From JBILVQ01 sp044370375 (GTDB lineage: Bacteria > Bacteroidota > Bacteroidia > UBA4408): a stretch of DNA of 32,164 bases. Positions 23,184 through 31,925 of this stretch are shown here, one piece after another; the stretch's first letter is position 1; each line of letters starts with the position of its first letter. Below the pieces are notes generated by a model that was not told the DNA's origin, made no database searches, and saw only the letters and a list, made by a program, of their open reading frames with translations. The DNA lies in NCBI GenBank assembly GCA_044370375.1, contig JBILVQ010000006.1:1-32164 (forward strand), read 5' to 3'. The translations under genes and the position numbers were made by a program.

Positions 23184-26100
23184 ATGAGAAACTTCGTCAT
23201 CTTAACTTTAATAATTTCAAGTGCTTTTTATGTTGTTAATGCCCAAGAAGCAGGACGAATAATCACTCTGCCATCAGGAGTTTCGGTCAATACCGCAGGC
23301 GATTCGTGGTTATTAGTAAGCGACTCTAGTAATAATAAGGGGCTACTTTCCCCTAGTGGCAAATGGTTGCAAAAACCTATTTTTGAAACTGTAATAGGGC
23401 CCATTGGAGGTACTTTTTTTGCCTTCAAACGTCAATTCCAGATGTATGATGATCGTTCTGAGAAATCGTTTTTCTCAAATGCTCTTTATAGAATTGATAC
23501 CCTTGGAAACATCATTGACAGTTTATTGGCTAGAAGTAGCTACCCTACTGATATCTTTCCATCAGGAATTATTATAAGTATTGGGTTTCCAGATGAAAAA
23601 CCATACTTTATTGCCGCAACCGGTAAGCCCATTGAATGGGTCGGAAAAGAAGGAATTTCACGTAATAATGAAGAGTTTACTGGCATAAAAGACGAAATTA
23701 CAGTTTTGATTTCTCAGAAAAAGCCAACTTTTTTCCAGAATCAAAAGAGTCCTACTTCAAAATCTTCTGAAGACTACTTAACCATAAATTTAGAAAAGAA
23801 AGGTGTCCAAGTTTATGGTTCATCCGAATACAGAATCAAACGAGGTCCTTATGCTATAGGCTACAACAATCTACCTAAAGAATTAATTATTTACAATAAC
23901 AAGACCCAAAAATTAGATACTATTTTGGAAGATAAAAAATACAAAGACTGGTATTTTATACCCGAGTACCTTACCGGAATAATAGGCGGGGGCTATGGTT
24001 TATTTAAAAAACCAGGAATAAATAATAACCAGGTAATTGACATTTTCGAAAATAAATTAAAACAAAATACATCAACCCAAAGTTTTATACAAATCAGCCG
24101 CGAAAGTCTCGAAGCATTATACAAAAAAGATGTTAGTAACGCTGCTTTAAGCATGCTGTTATCTGATTGTTATACTATAGAGAGTGACTTTAAAGTTAAT
24201 AAATATGGCGATTTTCCTATTGTTTTTATTGGAGAGCATCATGCTTTATTTAGAACCAATGAAAAGAAGTATGGGATAGTTTATTTCAAAAATATGGATT
24301 GGAGAAATGGTAATTGTATTGCTTATACCGATTCATTAAAAAATGTGTCTTTCCTGGGTGAAGAGTTTTTGGTAGTTCAAGAGAAAAAGAATTTTAAACT
24401 TTACTTTAAAGATAAATACATTGATTCTTTACAGTCAATTAAAATTCCATACTTCAGCCATAATCATAGCTATTTAGGAAGAGTTATTATCGGAAAGGAC
24501 TTAAAGGAACAGATTAGAGTTTTTCATGGCTTTTATTCTTCCCTTGTTTATGAGGAAGATATGCCTTCATTATTAATAGCCAAGGAATTTGATAAATTCC
24601 CTGAATTCGTTCCTGGGTTCTTAAAATTTATTTTGGGTTGCATGCCGCGACTGGAATCGCTAGAAACTTATTCAGATTCTAATGCCGCACTCATTGGCTT
24701 AATCCGATTTAACTATGACTGTAAGTCAATTGATAACCTCGATTCAAATTTAACATTATACAATACAAACAGTTTAATATTCAATCCTTCGGGCTTGTTA
24801 AAGGATCAAGTTGTAAAACGCTTAAAGGAACATGAAGAATCACTAGTAACCAATTTAAACCTAATCGCGATTAGCAAAGATGGAGTCTATATAAATCAAG
24901 ATATTGAATTACCTGAAAACTACTATTATACCAAAAACAAAATGAGCGGAACTAATTTGCCAGGTGTTTTAAAATTGAGTAATAACAAATATGACTTTTT
25001 TATCCCGTGTGATTCTGGAATAGGTACCAATAGATATAAAGAAGTTTTGTTTTTATATTCTGTCAATCAAAAAAAAATATTCAAGTTTAAACATACAGGT
25101 ATTCTAGTTCACCTGTTGCAGTCACCAACTTTTCTAACTAAAAGTGAATTTCCAGAGAATTTTAATGACAAGTTTTATTACACTTTTAAGGACAAAAATC
25201 CAGTGCTTTTAAATGATAGATATGGTGATGGTTTGAGAATAAAAAAAATAGGTAACGAATTTCTAATGGAAATCGCTTCATGGTCTGGTTTTATTGATAA
25301 AAATGGTAATAAGAAGTTTGCCTTGTCTTGTGAGGGAGGTTCATGTTCTAGCAAACTTGTTCAATTTAAATCGGGTTTCGCAGCAATAAAAACCTATAAT
25401 AATCAAAAGGAAACTTTTCATTTTATTGATACCACTGGAAAAGAGTCTTTCGTAATAAGGTTCAAATGTGTTAATGATTTCAATAATGGTTGGACTGTTG
25501 GGAGACTTTGGCCAGATAAAACAAGCAAGGATCCTTATGAGTCCGATTCGTTCAATTTTCAACAAGTAATTTTTAATAATCGAGGCAATGTTATCATTAA
25601 ATTAAGTGATCACTTTGGTTATGATAATCTTTGCCCTTCATTTGATAAAAACATGTTTTTTGTTAATAATAAACAAAACGGATCAAAGAACCCCAAAATA
25701 ATAATCCTTGATAGTCTTGGAAACAAGTCAAAACAGATTGATAACTATGAGTTCGATACAAAGGCAGTTGATGAATTTGGCATTAAGAATATGAGTGTTA
25801 ATGCCTCAGAAGGATTATTTAGAATTAAAGGACCTAAATCTTATAAGGTTGGCTTTGCAGATTATTCAGGGAATATTGTGGTTGAACCAAAATATTTGTA
25901 CGCAAGTGCATTTAACAATGGATTAGCTGCTGTTATTACTGAAAATGATTCTGCTTATTTTATTAATAAGCGGGGTAAAGAATTGTTTAAAGAGAAAAAA
26001 TTTAAAAAGGTTAAGGTATTTTCTGAGCACTATGCGTTTGTGTCTGACAGCTTTGGATGGTACATTATCGATACTCTAGGAAATAGAAATGGGAGTAGTA

Positions 26101-26558
26101 AATTTGAATACGTGTCGGATTTCAGCAATGGGTTGGCTGTTGCAAGAAATGCTAATACCTATTTCGGGTATTTGGATGTTAATGGGAAATGGAAAATTCC
26201 GCCAATATATAAGGAGGCACAAGATTTCTCCGAGGGGCTTGCCTTTGTTTCAGATACCACTGGAGAGAGCTATTTTATTGATACAAATGGATTCAGAAAA
26301 ATGAATTTTCAGAAAATTTTGTCTGCAAGTAAATTTTCAGAAGGGTTGTGCTATGTCATTCAACCTCCATCCAAGGGTTTACTAAATATCGAATCAGGGG
26401 AGATAAAACCTTATCATGAGGTTTTAAATGATAAAACAAAATCATTCAAAAATGAAGGCTTCGATGTTACCTTTGAAAATGATAAATACGCGGTTATTCG
26501 TAAAACCCATCCTGATTCAAATAGATATATTACAAGTATTGTTTTGTTTGATAGATAA
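23184..26558 (+). CDS. Large exported WG-repeat protein
   Basis: A 1124-residue protein with signal peptide MRNFVILTLIISSAFYVVNA cut before QEAG. WG-type repeats (G-hydrophobic-hydrophobic-D-x-x-G, then pattern F-x-x-G-L-A) are clearest at about 885-1070: FADYSGNIVVEPKY, FNNGLAAV, FGYLDVNGKWKIPP, FSEGLAFV and FSEGLCYV. More degenerate copies occur near 54-80 and 700-775. There is no sorting domain or membrane anchor at the C-terminus. The gene is strikingly AT-rich next to nuo and stands alone with its own promoter. WG proteins are repeat scaffolds of mostly unknown binding partners. Confidence 0.85.
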   Translation: MRNFVILTLIISSAFYVVNAQEAGRIITLPSGVSVNTAGDSWLLVSDSSNNKGLLSPSGKWLQKPIFETVIGPIGGTFFAFKRQFQMYDDRSEKSFFSNALYRIDTLGNIIDSLLARSSYPTDIFPSGIIISIGFPDEKPYFIAATGKPIEWVGKEGISRNNEEFTGIKDEITVLISQKKPTFFQNQKSPTSKSSEDYLTINLEKKGVQVYGSSEYRIKRGPYAIGYNNLPKELIIYNNKTQKLDTILEDKKYKDWYFIPEYLTGIIGGGYGLFKKPGINNNQVIDIFENKLKQNTSTQSFIQISRESLEALYKKDVSNAALSMLLSDCYTIESDFKVNKYGDFPIVFIGEHHALFRTNEKKYGIVYFKNMDWRNGNCIAYTDSLKNVSFLGEEFLVVQEKKNFKLYFKDKYIDSLQSIKIPYFSHNHSYLGRVIIGKDLKEQIRVFHGFYSSLVYEEDMPSLLIAKEFDKFPEFVPGFLKFILGCMPRLESLETYSDSNAALIGLIRFNYDCKSIDNLDSNLTLYNTNSLIFNPSGLLKDQVVKRLKEHEESLVTNLNLIAISKDGVYINQDIELPENYYYTKNKMSGTNLPGVLKLSNNKYDFFIPCDSGIGTNRYKEVLFLYSVNQKKIFKFKHTGILVHLLQSPTFLTKSEFPENFNDKFYYTFKDKNPVLLNDRYGDGLRIKKIGNEFLMEIASWSGFIDKNGNKKFALSCEGGSCSSKLVQFKSGFAAIKTYNNQKETFHFIDTTGKESFVIRFKCVNDFNNGWTVGRLWPDKTSKDPYESDSFNFQQVIFNNRGNVIIKLSDHFGYDNLCPSFDKNMFFVNNKQNGSKNPKIIILDSLGNKSKQIDNYEFDTKAVDEFGIKNMSVNASEGLFRIKGPKSYKVGFADYSGNIVVEPKYLYASAFNNGLAAVITENDSAYFINKRGKELFKEKKFKKVKVFSEHYAFVSDSFGWYIIDTLGNRNGSSKFEYVSDFSNGLAVARNANTYFGYLDVNGKWKIPPIYKEAQDFSEGLAFVSDTTGESYFIDTNGFRKMNFQKILSASKFSEGLCYVIQPPSKGLLNIESGEIKPYHEVLNDKTKSFKNEGFDVTFENDKYAVIRKTHPDSNRYITSIVLFDR

Positions 26559-26583
26559 AGTAAAACAGATAAGAGTTAGTGTA

Positions 26584-26617
26584 GAGGATTTAAAATTTTC
26601 TTAATTAACAAATCCTC
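26584..26617. terminator. Inverted repeat between convergent genes (possible weak terminator)
   Basis: GAGGATTT (26584-26591) pairs with AAATCCTC (26610-26617) across an 18-base AT-rich loop. It lies between the WG-repeat gene (ends 26558) and the MFS gene (ends 26621). There is no clean U-tract, so function is uncertain. Confidence 0.35.
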
Positions 26618-26620
26618 CCC

Positions 26621-27820
26621 TCAAAACCCAATCCCCTCCGCATTCTTCAACTTGCTTGCAAACCAGAGTGCAATAATGCTGCAAGTGGCTGCCAACAATC
26701 CTATCCATCCATAATTTTCTAGAGCTCCGCTTTCTGTTTTGTGAATGATTAATCCTGAGATGATGGAAGCTAATCCGGCCGATAATTGTTGTACCGATGA
26801 ATTAAAACTCATGAAGCTGCCTCGTTGCTGTGGCTTCACGGTGGAGGTAATCATGGCTTGTGCAGGGATACCTCTGCTGCCAATGGTGATCATGAAAAAA
26901 GTGGTCACCAACAAAGCAACATAAATGGAGGTTTGTGGTAAATTGGTGAGCAACAAAATCGGTATCACCGACAAAAAAATAGCCCAGCTAAATATTTTGT
27001 ATTTGCCTCGCTTGTCGGCCAATTTGCCCACCAAGGGTACCGTAAAGATGGTGCACAGACCGCCTAAAAAATAAATGTAAGGCAATTGTTCTTCAGCAAA
27101 ACCAACATTGCTCACCATGTATGGACTAATAAAAGGAATTACGGTAAACTGCCCCAACATCAAAAAGGTCATGGTGCATAATGCAAACATTAAATTTTTG
27201 TTGCCGGTTACATTGCGTAAAATTTGTAAGGGACTTTCTTTTTTTCTTTCGCTGCTTAAATGTATGCGCATACTCGGGACCACGAGTTGAATTAGAACGA
27301 AAATGATGAGTGCCGTTGTGCCTAAGCCAATAAAGGGGGCATGCCAGCTCCAATGGGAAGCAAGGTATAAACCGATGGGAACACCCAATACTCCTGCAAG
27401 TGAAAATGCTGTCATTACAATGCCCATTGCGGATGCTCTCCTTTGTTCAGGAATCAAATCGCCAACAATGGCCAAACTGGTAGCACTTAGAATGCCCCCA
27501 AAGGCTCCGGTTAATATTCTTGCTGCCATTAACCAATAGTAGCTAGGAGCAAAGGCACAAGCAAAAGTTCCTAGGGTAAAGCCAATATAAATTACCTGTA
27601 AAACTTTCTTTCTGTCGAAGCGATCAAGAACAAAGGCCCCTAAAAAACCCATGATGCCGGCACTGAAAGTGTAGGAGGAAACCAGCCAGCTAAACTGTGC
27701 CGGACTGATGTTAAATAATCGCATGAGCTGCGGCCCCAATGGCATCATGATCATGAAATCAACAATATGGGTAAATTGTATGGCGGCCAGCAGAAAGAGC
27801 ACAGCCTTTTCTTTGTTCAA
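26621..27820 (-). CDS. MFS transporter (drug/metabolite efflux type)
   Basis: A 399-residue protein with about 12 predicted helices. Motif A, GAFVLDRFDRKK (61-72), follows helix 2. A Gly/Pro-rich motif C-like segment, GVLGVPIGLYLA, marks helix 5, as in proton-driven efflux carriers of the DHA type. The apparent start is TTG 27820, 18 bases after the phosphatase stop; no ATG lies close to the expected N-terminus. It is the last gene of the sugar operon. It could export a metabolite or small molecule rather than polysaccharide; the substrate is not predictable. Confidence 0.88.
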   Translation of the reverse strand: MNKEKAVLFLLAAIQFTHIVDFMIMMPLGPQLMRLFNISPAQFSWLVSSYTFSAGIMGFLGAFVLDRFDRKKVLQVIYIGFTLGTFACAFAPSYYWLMAARILTGAFGGILSATSLAIVGDLIPEQRRASAMGIVMTAFSLAGVLGVPIGLYLASHWSWHAPFIGLGTTALIIFVLIQLVVPSMRIHLSSERKKESPLQILRNVTGNKNLMFALCTMTFLMLGQFTVIPFISPYMVSNVGFAEEQLPYIYFLGGLCTIFTVPLVGKLADKRGKYKIFSWAIFLSVIPILLLTNLPQTSIYVALLVTTFFMITIGSRGIPAQAMITSTVKPQQRGSFMSFNSSVQQLSAGLASIISGLIIHKTESGALENYGWIGLLAATCSIIALWFASKLKNAEGIGF

Positions 27821-27838
27821 AATAATTTCTGTTTTAGG

Positions 27839-28588
27839 CTATAAGAGTCCGCGATTCATCAACCTTCCGGACTCAATTAATTTAATTAGATAAGGATGCT
27901 GAATGGATTTTTTCATCAGGTTGATGTGTCCAAGGTGATGACAATCAGACCCGAGTAAATCGACCAAATCCTGTTCAATCAACCATTCGGCAACTTTTTT
28001 GGCATCAGGAGAATAGAACCCGGAAATGGAATTGATGTTTAACTGAAGCAGGACACCTTTTTCTTTTATTTCACGATATTTTTCTAAATCTTTATACCAA
28101 TACGGGTAACGTTCAGGATGAGCCATTACGGGCCTATATCCTTTTGTTTGCATTTCAAAAATGGTTTGACTTAAACTATCCGGGGCATTGAGATACGACA
28201 ATTCGAACAAGAGAAAATTTTTGCCAAAGGTCATCATGCTACCTTCGTTCAGCTTGGCCGGAAAATCGAAGTCGAGATAATATTCTGCTGCGGCTTCAAT
28301 GGTAAAAGCAATCCCTCTGTTTTCGAGTTCATCTTTCACTAATTCTAATCCACCAAGAATGCTACTTCTGTCGTTTTGGTAGAAGTCGGCCATGATGTGG
28401 GGAGTGGTAATTACCTTCTGGTAACCCAAGTCCATCATGCCACTGATCATGGCAATTGAATCCTCCAGGTCTTTGGCTCCGTCATCAATGCCGGGGACAA
28501 AGTGAGAATGAATATCGCAACCAATCAAAGAAAATAAATCGTTGCGGGGCGCGGGTTTTTTTTTGATGAAGAAATCGAAAATACCCAT
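27839..28588 (-). CDS. PHP-type tyrosine-protein phosphatase (CpsB/CapC/YwqE family)
   Basis: A 249-residue metal-dependent phosphatase of the PHP superfamily. Metal ligands are visible in order: Asp25, His27, His29 (CDIHSHFVPGIDDGAKD), His64 (TTPHI), Glu102 (AAAEYYLDF), His157 (MAHPERYPYW) and Asp215/His217 (LGSDCHHLGH). In Gram-positive CpsB and YwqE these enzymes dephosphorylate the tyrosine kinase that controls capsule assembly. No partner kinase lies in the window. It follows the WbpP-like gene by six bases. Confidence 0.92.
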   Translation of the reverse strand: MGIFDFFIKKKPAPRNDLFSLIGCDIHSHFVPGIDDGAKDLEDSIAMISGMMDLGYQKVITTPHIMADFYQNDRSSILGGLELVKDELENRGIAFTIEAAAEYYLDFDFPAKLNEGSMMTFGKNFLLFELSYLNAPDSLSQTIFEMQTKGYRPVMAHPERYPYWYKDLEKYREIKEKGVLLQLNINSISGFYSPDAKKVAEWLIEQDLVDLLGSDCHHLGHINLMKKSIQHPYLIKLIESGRLMNRGLL

Positions 28589-28594
28589 GGAGGA

Positions 28595-29587
28595 TTAAGA
28601 AAAGAAAGCTTTTTTGAACCAATCAAGGGTAATGGACAAACCATCCTGCACTTTTACTTCAGGTTGATAGTTGAGCTCTTTCGTGGCTTTCGAAATATCA
28701 GCCAGCGAGTCGCGAATATCACCTGCACGCTCTTCCCGGTGAACAGGAGGAATAATACTGCCGGTAAGTTTCATCAAGGTTTGATAAAGTTCCTTAATGG
28801 ATACACGGTCGGAAACAGCAACATTGTAAACCTGATCAATATTTTTGTTGAAGGGAGCAAAGGTGGCTTTGATGTTGGCCTGAACAGCATTGGCAACAAA
28901 AGTAAAATCGCGGGTTTGTCCCCCATCACCGTTAATGTAGGCATCTTTACCGGAAAGCAGCGCATTCATAAAAAGTGGAATGGCCGCAGCATAGGCTCCC
29001 GAAGGATTTTGGCGTGGTCCGAAAATATTAAAGTAACGCAGTCCAATAATTTCCATGCCGTAGGTTTTTACAAAAACATCGGCATATTGTTCGTTTACCA
29101 GTTTGGTTACAGCATAAGGAGAAAGGGGTTTGCCAATTTGCTCTTCTTTTTTGGGAAGAATTTTGCTGTCGCCATAAACAGAAGAAGAACTGGCATAAAC
29201 CACTCTTTTTACTTTTTCATTTTTCGCAGCAACAAGGATGTTTAAAAAACCATCAATGTTTGTTTTATTGGTAGCGATAGGATTTTCAACCGAGCGGGGC
29301 ACAGAACCCAATGCAGCCTGATGTAAAACATAATCTACTCCCTTCATGGCCCTGTTGCAATCAGCTTCAACAGTTATATCTCCGTTTATCCATTCAATGT
29401 TGGGCGCTTTTAAAAAGGGCTCAATGTTTTCAGCAAATCCGGTTGCAAGATTATCAAGGATGATAATTTTTCCTGCTTTCCACTTTAGTAAATATTCTAC
29501 CAAGTGACTGCCAATAAATCCTGCTCCTCCTGTAACCAGAAAGGTTGAATTTTCGAGAGAACCTTGATGATATGCGGTTTCGTACAT
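28595..29587 (-). CDS. WbpP/TviC-like UDP-N-acetylhexosamine 4-epimerase (extended SDR)
   Basis: This gene encodes 330 residues from ATG 29587; a TTG at 29596 directly behind the previous stop is the alternative. The NAD-binding loop TGGAGFIG is at 19-26, a Ser cluster at 133-136 (ASSSSVYGD), and the catalytic Tyr158-x3-Lys162 in LSPYAVTK. The segments AALGSVPRSVENP, LRYFNIFGPRQNPSGAYAA and YINGDGGQTRDF closely follow WbpP-type enzymes. Those interconvert UDP-GlcNAc/UDP-GalNAc or their uronic acids. Substrate preference cannot be fixed from sequence alone. Confidence 0.85.
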   Translation of the reverse strand: MYETAYHQGSLENSTFLVTGGAGFIGSHLVEYLLKWKAGKIIILDNLATGFAENIEPFLKAPNIEWINGDITVEADCNRAMKGVDYVLHQAALGSVPRSVENPIATNKTNIDGFLNILVAAKNEKVKRVVYASSSSVYGDSKILPKKEEQIGKPLSPYAVTKLVNEQYADVFVKTYGMEIIGLRYFNIFGPRQNPSGAYAAAIPLFMNALLSGKDAYINGDGGQTRDFTFVANAVQANIKATFAPFNKNIDQVYNVAVSDRVSIKELYQTLMKLTGSIIPPVHREERAGDIRDSLADISKATKELNYQPEVKVQDGLSITLDWFKKAFFS

Positions 29588-29596
29588 TTTATTCAA

Positions 29597-30661
29597 TTAA
29601 CGATGTTGGTATTGTTGCTGATAGTATTGCTGGTAATTGCCGGAGGTAACATTTTGCAACCACTGCTCATTTTCCAAATACCAGTCAACGGTTTTTTCTA
29701 AACCTTCCTTCACCTTCATAGAGGGTTCCCAGTTTAAATCGTTTTTTAATTTGGAAGCATCAATGGCATATCTGAAATCATGGCCGGCTCTGTCTTTCAC
29801 GAAGGTGATCAATTTTGCACAAGTTCCTTTTTCCCGATGAAGTTTTTCATCCATAATGGAGCAAAGCATGTGGATAAGATCAAGATTTTTCATTTCCTGA
29901 TTTCCGCCAACATTGTAGGTTTCACCAATTTTTCCATGGTGAAAAATCGTATCAATGGCGCGGGCATGATCTTCAACAAACAACCAGTCGCGAATGTTGC
30001 TGCCGGTTCCATAAACAGGTACCGGTTGATTGTTTTTAATGTTGTTGATGGCCAGCGGAATTAATTTTTCCGGAAAATGGAAAGGGCCGTAATTGTTAGA
30101 ACAGTTGGAAATCACCACCGGTAAATGATAGGTGTGAAACCAGGCATGAACAAAATGGTCGGAAGATGCTTTAGAGGCAGAGTAAGGACTTCTTGGGTCG
30201 TAGGCGGTTTGCTCTGTAAACAAACCCTCATCGCCTAAGGAGCCATAGACTTCATCGGTAGAAACGTGGTAAAATAATTTACCTTCATTATTATTTTGCC
30301 ACATACGTTGTGCGGCTTGTAATAAGGTTACGGTTCCAATCACGTTGGTGTTCACAAAGGCCAGCGGATTGCTGATGCTTCTATCCACATGCGATTCGGC
30401 TGCAAGGTGAATAACGCCATCAATATTAAACAAACTGAAAGTCTCCTTCAGTTTATCTGCATCACAGATATCCCCTTTTACGAAAACATAGTTCGCTTCA
30501 TTTTCAATATCTGCTAAATTCGCCAGATTCCCTGCATAGGTGAGTGCATCATAGTTGATGATGCGGTAGGAGGGATAATTTTTTACCATCCTTCTTACCA
30601 CGTGGGAGCCAATAAAACCGGCACCTCCGGTAATTAAAATATTTCGCTGGTAGGAGCTCAT
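29597..30661 (-). CDS. rfbB: dTDP-glucose 4,6-dehydratase
   Basis: A 354-residue extended SDR that makes dTDP-4-keto-6-deoxy-D-glucose, the branch point to rhamnose and other deoxy sugars. It shows the TGGAGFIGSH NAD loop (11-20), INYDALTYAGNLANL, AESHVDRSI, the catalytic Thr135-Asp136-Glu137 and Tyr160-x3-Lys164, and the NNYGPFHFPEKLIP segment. The last 13 residues form a Gln/Tyr-rich tail (NYQQYYQQQYQHR) that is not part of the enzyme core. The rfbA, rfbC and rfbD partners are not in this window. One base separates its start from the galE stop. Confidence 0.96.
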   Translation of the reverse strand: MSSYQRNILITGGAGFIGSHVVRRMVKNYPSYRIINYDALTYAGNLANLADIENEANYVFVKGDICDADKLKETFSLFNIDGVIHLAAESHVDRSISNPLAFVNTNVIGTVTLLQAAQRMWQNNNEGKLFYHVSTDEVYGSLGDEGLFTEQTAYDPRSPYSASKASSDHFVHAWFHTYHLPVVISNCSNNYGPFHFPEKLIPLAINNIKNNQPVPVYGTGSNIRDWLFVEDHARAIDTIFHHGKIGETYNVGGNQEMKNLDLIHMLCSIMDEKLHREKGTCAKLITFVKDRAGHDFRYAIDASKLKNDLNWEPSMKVKEGLEKTVDWYLENEQWLQNVTSGNYQQYYQQQYQHR

Positions 30662-30662
30662 A

Positions 30663-31700
30663 TTATTTCTTTTTTTCGAGGGCCAGTTGCCAGTTCCAGG
30701 CCGTTAGTAACATGTTGTCAAGATTTCGTTCAGCTTTCCATCCTAATTCCTCGTTGGCAAATGAGGTGTTGGCATATACTTTTTCCACATCACCACTTCT
30801 TCTGCCGGTGATTTGATAATTTAATTTTTTACCTGAAACCTTTTCGAAACTTTGTATGGTTTCGAGCACGGTAAATCCATTACCGGTTCCAAGGTTGAAA
30901 ATTTCAAGATTCTTTTTGTTATGGCCTTCAACCAATCGATTGATGGCTTTTACATGCGCTTTGGCAATATCTACAACATGAATATAGTCCCGAATGCAAG
31001 AACCATCCTTTGTGTCATAATCATTTCCAAAAACCAGCAGTTTTTCACGAATACCAACAGCCGTTTGTGTAATCATGGGCACCAGGTTGTTGGGCACACC
31101 AATGGGCAATTCACCAATGAGCGAAGAATCATGAGCACCAATGGGATTAAAATAACGCAGCGAAATCACGTTTAATTTTTGGGCCTTAACCGAGTCTTCA
31201 AGAATTTGCTCTCCCATTTGTTTGGTTTGTCCGTAGGGAGAAGCAGCGCTTTTGAAGGGAGCATTTTCTGCAACGGGCAAATGATCGGGTTGACCATAAA
31301 CGGTGCAGGAGGAAGAAAAAACAAGCGAGGGCACTTGTGCTTCCTTCATGCATTCGAGTAGGTGAACCAGTGAAAAAATATTGTTGCGGTAATAGTGCAG
31401 GGGTTTTTCTACCGATTCGCCAACCGCTTTCAAGGCAGCGAAATGAATAACTGCGGTAATATCAGGGTGTTGTGCAAACAGGGCTTTGGTGGCCGCTTCA
31501 TCGCACAATTCAACTTGATGAAAGACGGGTTTTTTGCCGGCAATTTTTTCGATATTGGTTAAAACCTCAAGGGATGAATTGCTTAGGTTATCTGCAATTA
31601 CCACCTCGTAGCCTTCGGCCATTAATTCAACAGCTGTATGTGAGCCGATATAGCCGGTACCTCCGGTCACCAGGATGCATCCTTTTGAATCTTTCGCCAT
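30663..31700 (-). CDS. galE: UDP-glucose 4-epimerase
   Basis: This gene encodes 345 residues from ATG 31700. A GTG at 31718 would lie inside the promoter box. It has the NAD loop VTGGTGYIGSH (11-21), the GalE-specific IHFAALKAVGESVEKPLHYY, catalytic Ser131, Tyr156 and Lys160 (SPYGQTK), RYFNPIGAH, and the DGSCIRDYIHVVD segment. It interconverts UDP-glucose and UDP-galactose. It is the first gene of the five-gene sugar operon, with the promoter box at 31718-31725. Confidence 0.97.
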   Translation of the reverse strand: MAKDSKGCILVTGGTGYIGSHTAVELMAEGYEVVIADNLSNSSLEVLTNIEKIAGKKPVFHQVELCDEAATKALFAQHPDITAVIHFAALKAVGESVEKPLHYYRNNIFSLVHLLECMKEAQVPSLVFSSSCTVYGQPDHLPVAENAPFKSAASPYGQTKQMGEQILEDSVKAQKLNVISLRYFNPIGAHDSSLIGELPIGVPNNLVPMITQTAVGIREKLLVFGNDYDTKDGSCIRDYIHVVDIAKAHVKAINRLVEGHNKKNLEIFNLGTGNGFTVLETIQSFEKVSGKKLNYQITGRRSGDVEKVYANTSFANEELGWKAERNLDNMLLTAWNWQLALEKKK

Positions 31701-31717
31701 AGTTGATTTTGGTGGCA

Positions 31718-31725
31718 CAAAGATA
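31718..31725 (-). promoter_or_regulatory. -7 box (TATCTTTG) for the galE-led operon
   Basis: On the minus strand TATCTTTG is followed 17 bases later by ATG 31700. A TTG is present farther upstream, but at a longer than usual spacing. It supports ATG 31700 as the start and galE as the first gene. Confidence 0.5.
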
Positions 31726-31782
31726 GTAGAATGGGGGAATGTTTAAGGTCAACGAACCCTTATTTTTTGGCCCAAAGGCTCA

Positions 31783-31833
31783 CTGCAATGGAAAACCCAT
31801 TTTGCAGCATTGCCTTGCGAAGCAGCAGAAGGC
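31783..31833. repeat. Structured intergenic element, possible dispersed repeat
   Basis: Two adjacent hairpins occur in the 225-base gap between galE and the deaminase gene. The first is CTGCAATGG (31783-31791) with CCA and TTGCAG (31797-31799 and 31802-31807, two-base bulge). The second is GCCTT (31812-31816) with AAGGC (31829-31833). It is richer in GC than its surroundings and has no coding potential of note. The look is that of REP-like interspersed elements in this phylum, but copies elsewhere cannot be checked here. Confidence 0.35.
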
Positions 31834-31874
31834 TAAATGCCCGAATTTAAGAATAAGGTGGAGTGGAAAGAACT

Positions 31875-31905
31875 AAAAAAATGCCTACACATACCACAAA
31901 GCATT
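31875..31905 (-). terminator. Weak terminator-like hairpin after the deaminase gene
   Basis: On the minus strand AATGC and GCATT (5 bp) enclose a 16-base loop, and the second arm runs into a series of T (A 31875-31881 on the plus strand). It begins about 20 bases after the deaminase stop at 31926. Confidence 0.35.
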
Positions 31906-31925
31906 ATTTTAAAGGGTTTGTGACC

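Noticed and set aside
28664..29245. 193-residue open frame on the plus strand
   Set aside because: It lies wholly antisense to the WbpP-like epimerase, whose motifs are complete; the plus-strand translation has no recognisable features.
26621..31700. The sugar operon as a complete capsule or O-antigen locus
   Set aside because: There are no glycosyltransferases, polymerase, flippase, export or kinase genes in the window.
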